Shown here: positions 8,566 through 10,982 of the stretch, in pieces
How the letters are laid out: every line of letters begins with the position of its first letter
How positions within the stretch are numbered: the stretch's first letter is position 1
Assembly: GCA_032433595.1 (NCBI GenBank)
Contig: JASWJB010000614.1
Span: forward strand, 1-10,982
Direction of reading: 5' to 3'
DNA length: 10,982 bases
Source of the DNA: Conoideocrella luteorostrata
Taxonomy: Eukaryota > Ascomycota > Sordariomycetes > Hypocreales > Clavicipitaceae
Position numbers and translations under genes: made by a program
The notes under the pieces: generated by a model
What the model was told of the DNA's origin: nothing
Seen by the model: the letters and a program-made list of their open reading frames with translations, nothing else
Database searches by the model: none

Positions 8566-10589
8566 TTAGACAAACTTGATTCGGTCCCAGAAGTAACCGC
8601 CAGTAGTTGAGTCCTCAGCACTTGTTGCCTGGACTAGTTGCGTGGTCCAGCGTTCAGCTCCATCAATGTAAAGGCGATATTCTAGCGTGCTTTGGCCGTC
8701 AACGTCCTCAATTGTAAATGACCCAAACTTGGATTTACCTGAAGCTATATATCTATCCGGTTGTTAGTGCGTCAAATAATCAGCCATGTATTCAAATGAC
8801 TTACTTTAATTTGACATCTTTGTTATCAACTTGCTTGTAGGTGGGAATTGGCGATGCGAACTGGTTAAGAGGGCTTGTGGAGAATTCGTATGCAGCTGCT
8901 GTCTCGGGCCACTTGGAATCTGAAGGTGGTGGGAATTTGGTTGCTGCAAACTCGTGACGATCTCCTGAGAGCACGACAACGGTATTGCCGCGAACGCCTG
9001 CATCCCACATGCCCTCAAGGATCTTGTTTCGTTCTGTTAAAAATCCGCCCCAAGTGTCCTTGACGTTCACGGGCCAATTCTTGGTAAAGGGTACCGAGGA
9101 AGCCACAAACTTCCACTTAACTCCCTTGGGCTCGGGGCGAGCCAACCAAGCCAGGAAGTCTGCTAATTGATCGGCGCCAAGCATGGTCTTGCTCTCTTCG
9201 TCAAAAGGAGCATTGTTGCTTGACCTATAGCTTCTAGTATCCAGTAAGAAGAAACTAGCTGGTCCCTGAACAAATTCATACCACGTAGCATCCTTGCGAC
9301 GCTGGCTTGTGGTGCCAGCCATGACAGCAGTGGGTGGGTTGATACTAGCCTGGTATGTGTGCCAAGGTTCGACAGCGGCATTGTAAACCCCAGTGGTATT
9401 GGATGACCAGTCGTTAGAGATTTCGTGATCATCAAGAACGTGGATCCAGCTCAGGTTCTGCCCGACAGGAGCCCAATCGGGAGAAGCGTAGACCTGTCGA
9501 TATTGCATGCGATATTCTTCTGTTGACTTGCCGAAGCGCTCGGGGACATCGACATAAATAAAATCCCCCAAGAACAACATAAATTGAGCACCTAAATCGG
9601 GAAGCCTTTTGGCGAGGTGCCGAAGGCCAGGAATAGCAAGTGCATGGTCGAGCGGATTGTACGGGAAACGGGGCAGAATGCAAGACGTTGAAAGGAAAGT
9701 GAACTTTCCATTGTTGGCTGTGGGCATGCTACCAGGTTTCGGAGGTGCCATAAATTCCCCCTTATGATTGTTAGAGGTCTTCCATTCGTACCAACGCTGC
9801 TCTGAATGCCTTAGAGAAATAGTGATTGCTTCGGTAAAGTCCGTCTCGTTTGTTGTTAGCTTGACACCGGCACCGGTCAGCCAGGCGGCGTCATTTAATA
9901 GCGCTGTAGTGCCTTTGGGCCGGATTTGCAAAGTCACGGGCATTTCGGCCTGGTTTGGTTCGCGAATGAGAAAGCTTGCTTCGCTGGAGGAGACGTATCC
10001 CAAGCGAACGAAAGACAAGTCGTCGGAGGGATAGTACCATCGCGCGCGATATAAAGCATCGACTGTGAAGCCAACGAAAGCGAGATTGATTAGTAGAGTG
10101 AGCAAAGAAAGCTTCGGTCGCGCAGCGCTCGGGGTTCCGTAGAGCAGAACCTTCCAAGGCCGCTCGTGCTTTTCTTCAATAATGATCGTCTCTTCGACTT
10201 CGACCTCTTCGGCCACAACTTCAGGTTCTGCTGTGTCGCCATTTACTGCGAGAAGAGGAGTTTCGGGAGTAATGGTTGTTTCTTTGACGGTGACATCAAC
10301 TTCATCGTCAAGAACCTTGACTTCTGGTCCGGCGAGGTAGCTGGCGAAGAAAGCTGGGATGTAGATAGCGAAGAGCGCAAAAGTGATTGAAGCAAAGTGC
10401 GCCTATCCAAGGTTAGAATGTCACATAGGAATAGCTGTGGAATCTGACAGCATACGGGAAACTATAAGAAAATTAGTGAAACTGGGCCACGGTTTACGAG
10501 CAAGTTACACTGACGAATCTGAAAAATAGGATTGCGGATACTCGCAAGGCGACCGAGGTCACCTTGGCTATCGTCATTTGAATTGACAT
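8566..10589 (-). CDS. Membrane-anchored PhoD-like metallophosphatase
   Basis: A predicted PhoD-family (alkaline phosphatase D-like) phosphoesterase, a metal-dependent enzyme acting on phosphate mono- or diesters. My model has three exons: 10589-10515, 10402-8805 and 8752-8566, giving 619 aa. The last intron (8804-8753) has donor GTAAGT, branch ACTAAC and the acceptor at GGATAG. That acceptor keeps the frame and yields KLKYIASGKSKFGSF, then a 50-residue C terminus. The first intron (10514-10403) is less certain. PhoD motifs are STSC (about 264-267), LGDFIYVD (303-310), DDHEISNDW (349-357), LLDTRSYR (411-418) and SGDRHEF (504-510), which supply the metal-binding Asp, Asn and His. The N terminus holds hydrophobic segments at about 12-50 and 124-143, joined by an acidic Glu/Asp/Val-rich linker. 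It is therefore likely membrane-bound, with the catalytic domain after about residue 260. The ATG at 10577 (M5) is an alternative start. The compartment and substrate are unknown. It is tandem with the sulfatase. Confidence 0.88.
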
Positions 10590-10982
10590 TGTTGAAGACC
10601 TAAAAGTGGGCTGAGCGAGAGTTGATAGAGGTAGAAGAATGAATAGTGCGATGCTAAGTCACTATGATGTAAAGACCATGGCGACAGGTCAAGTTCGATG
10701 ATGAAGAAACGTAAGGGACGGAAGACTACGATGCGACAGGAAGCATCATGGGAATGCGCACCGGAAGGTAACAAGAGGGCGGGAGACGACTGTCTGCAAG
10801 TACGATAGATAGCCAAGTCGTCTACGACATTTAATCAAAGCTCTTGATTTGGACGTCATTTAATTGGCAGACGCACCGAAATTAGAAGCGCGTGGGGCGA
10901 GCATCAGCGGCAGCTTCCAAGGTCGCGGTCCAGCACTCGAGCTTAGCGTGAGCCTAGCGTCGGCTGGACTGCACCAGGGGGG
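10590..10982. promoter_or_regulatory. Upstream region of the PhoD-like gene, right edge
   Basis: These 393 bases run from the PhoD-like start to the window end and should contain its promoter and 5' UTR. The minus-strand frame within 10574-10816 is short, Ser/Leu-rich and not protein-like. I see no second gene, TATA box or RNA. A small 11-base tandem duplication lies at 10939-10960. Confidence 0.5.
10939..10960 (+). repeat. 11-base tandem duplication
   Basis: GAGCTTAGCGT (10939-10949) is followed immediately by GAGCCTAGCGT (10950-10960), with a single T/C difference. The role is unknown and it may be simple replication slippage. Confidence 0.55.

Noticed and set aside
10403..10424. A separate second intron (GTGACA...GATAG) after a mini-exon in the PhoD-like gene.
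   Set aside because: It would be only 22 bases long, well below the usual fungal minimum. One 112-base intron keeps the frame and gives a sensible protein.

Overview
This window looks like nuclear DNA from a filamentous ascomycete (Pezizomycotina). Genes are spaced 250-1000 bases apart. Introns are short (52-58 bases, with one of 112) and carry GT...AG ends and CTAAC/CTAAT-type branch sites. Five protein-coding genes can be recognised, all of ascomycete or eukaryotic type. There is no operon structure, no ribosome-binding-site pattern and no CRISPR. The class is uncertain: Eurotiomycetes and Sordariomycetes both fit, and I did not settle it.

Layout from left to right: (1) 1-1598 is mostly non-coding. 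It holds a broken C-terminal fragment of an AA9 lytic polysaccharide monooxygenase (279-495, minus strand) with a frameshift and a short internal deletion. (2) 1599-3178, minus: three-exon gene for the Ugo1 mitochondrial fusion/carrier-like protein (490 aa). (3) 3179-3712: shared divergent promoter containing a TACTCCGTACGGAGTA palindrome and a 14-bp hairpin. (4) 3713-4349, plus: two-exon gene for a mitochondrial adrenodoxin-type [2Fe-2S] ferredoxin (Yah1, 192 aa). (5) 4606-5520, minus: single-exon gene for the nucleolar ribosome-biogenesis protein Rrp15 (304 aa). (6) 5521-6228: intergenic, AT-rich on its right side. (7) 6229-8046, minus: single-exon gene for a type I arylsulfatase resembling bacterial AtsA (605 aa), with every expected active-site residue present. 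(8) 8047-8565: sulfatase upstream region. (9) 8566-10589, minus: three-exon gene for a membrane-anchored PhoD-like metallophosphatase (619 aa). (10) 10590-10982: upstream region of that gene, up to the window edge.

The genes do not form a pathway cluster. Two adjacent divergent genes (ugo1 and yah1) both serve mitochondria: outer-membrane fusion and Fe-S/heme A synthesis. The sulfatase and the PhoD-like phosphatase sit in tandem and both cleave anionic esters (sulfate and phosphate), but their cellular locations appear to differ. I found no convincing undescribed multi-gene system. The points most worth a second look are the AA9 relic, the repeated TACGGAGTA element in the divergent promoter, the bacterial-looking intronless sulfatase, and the unusual first intron of the PhoD-like gene.
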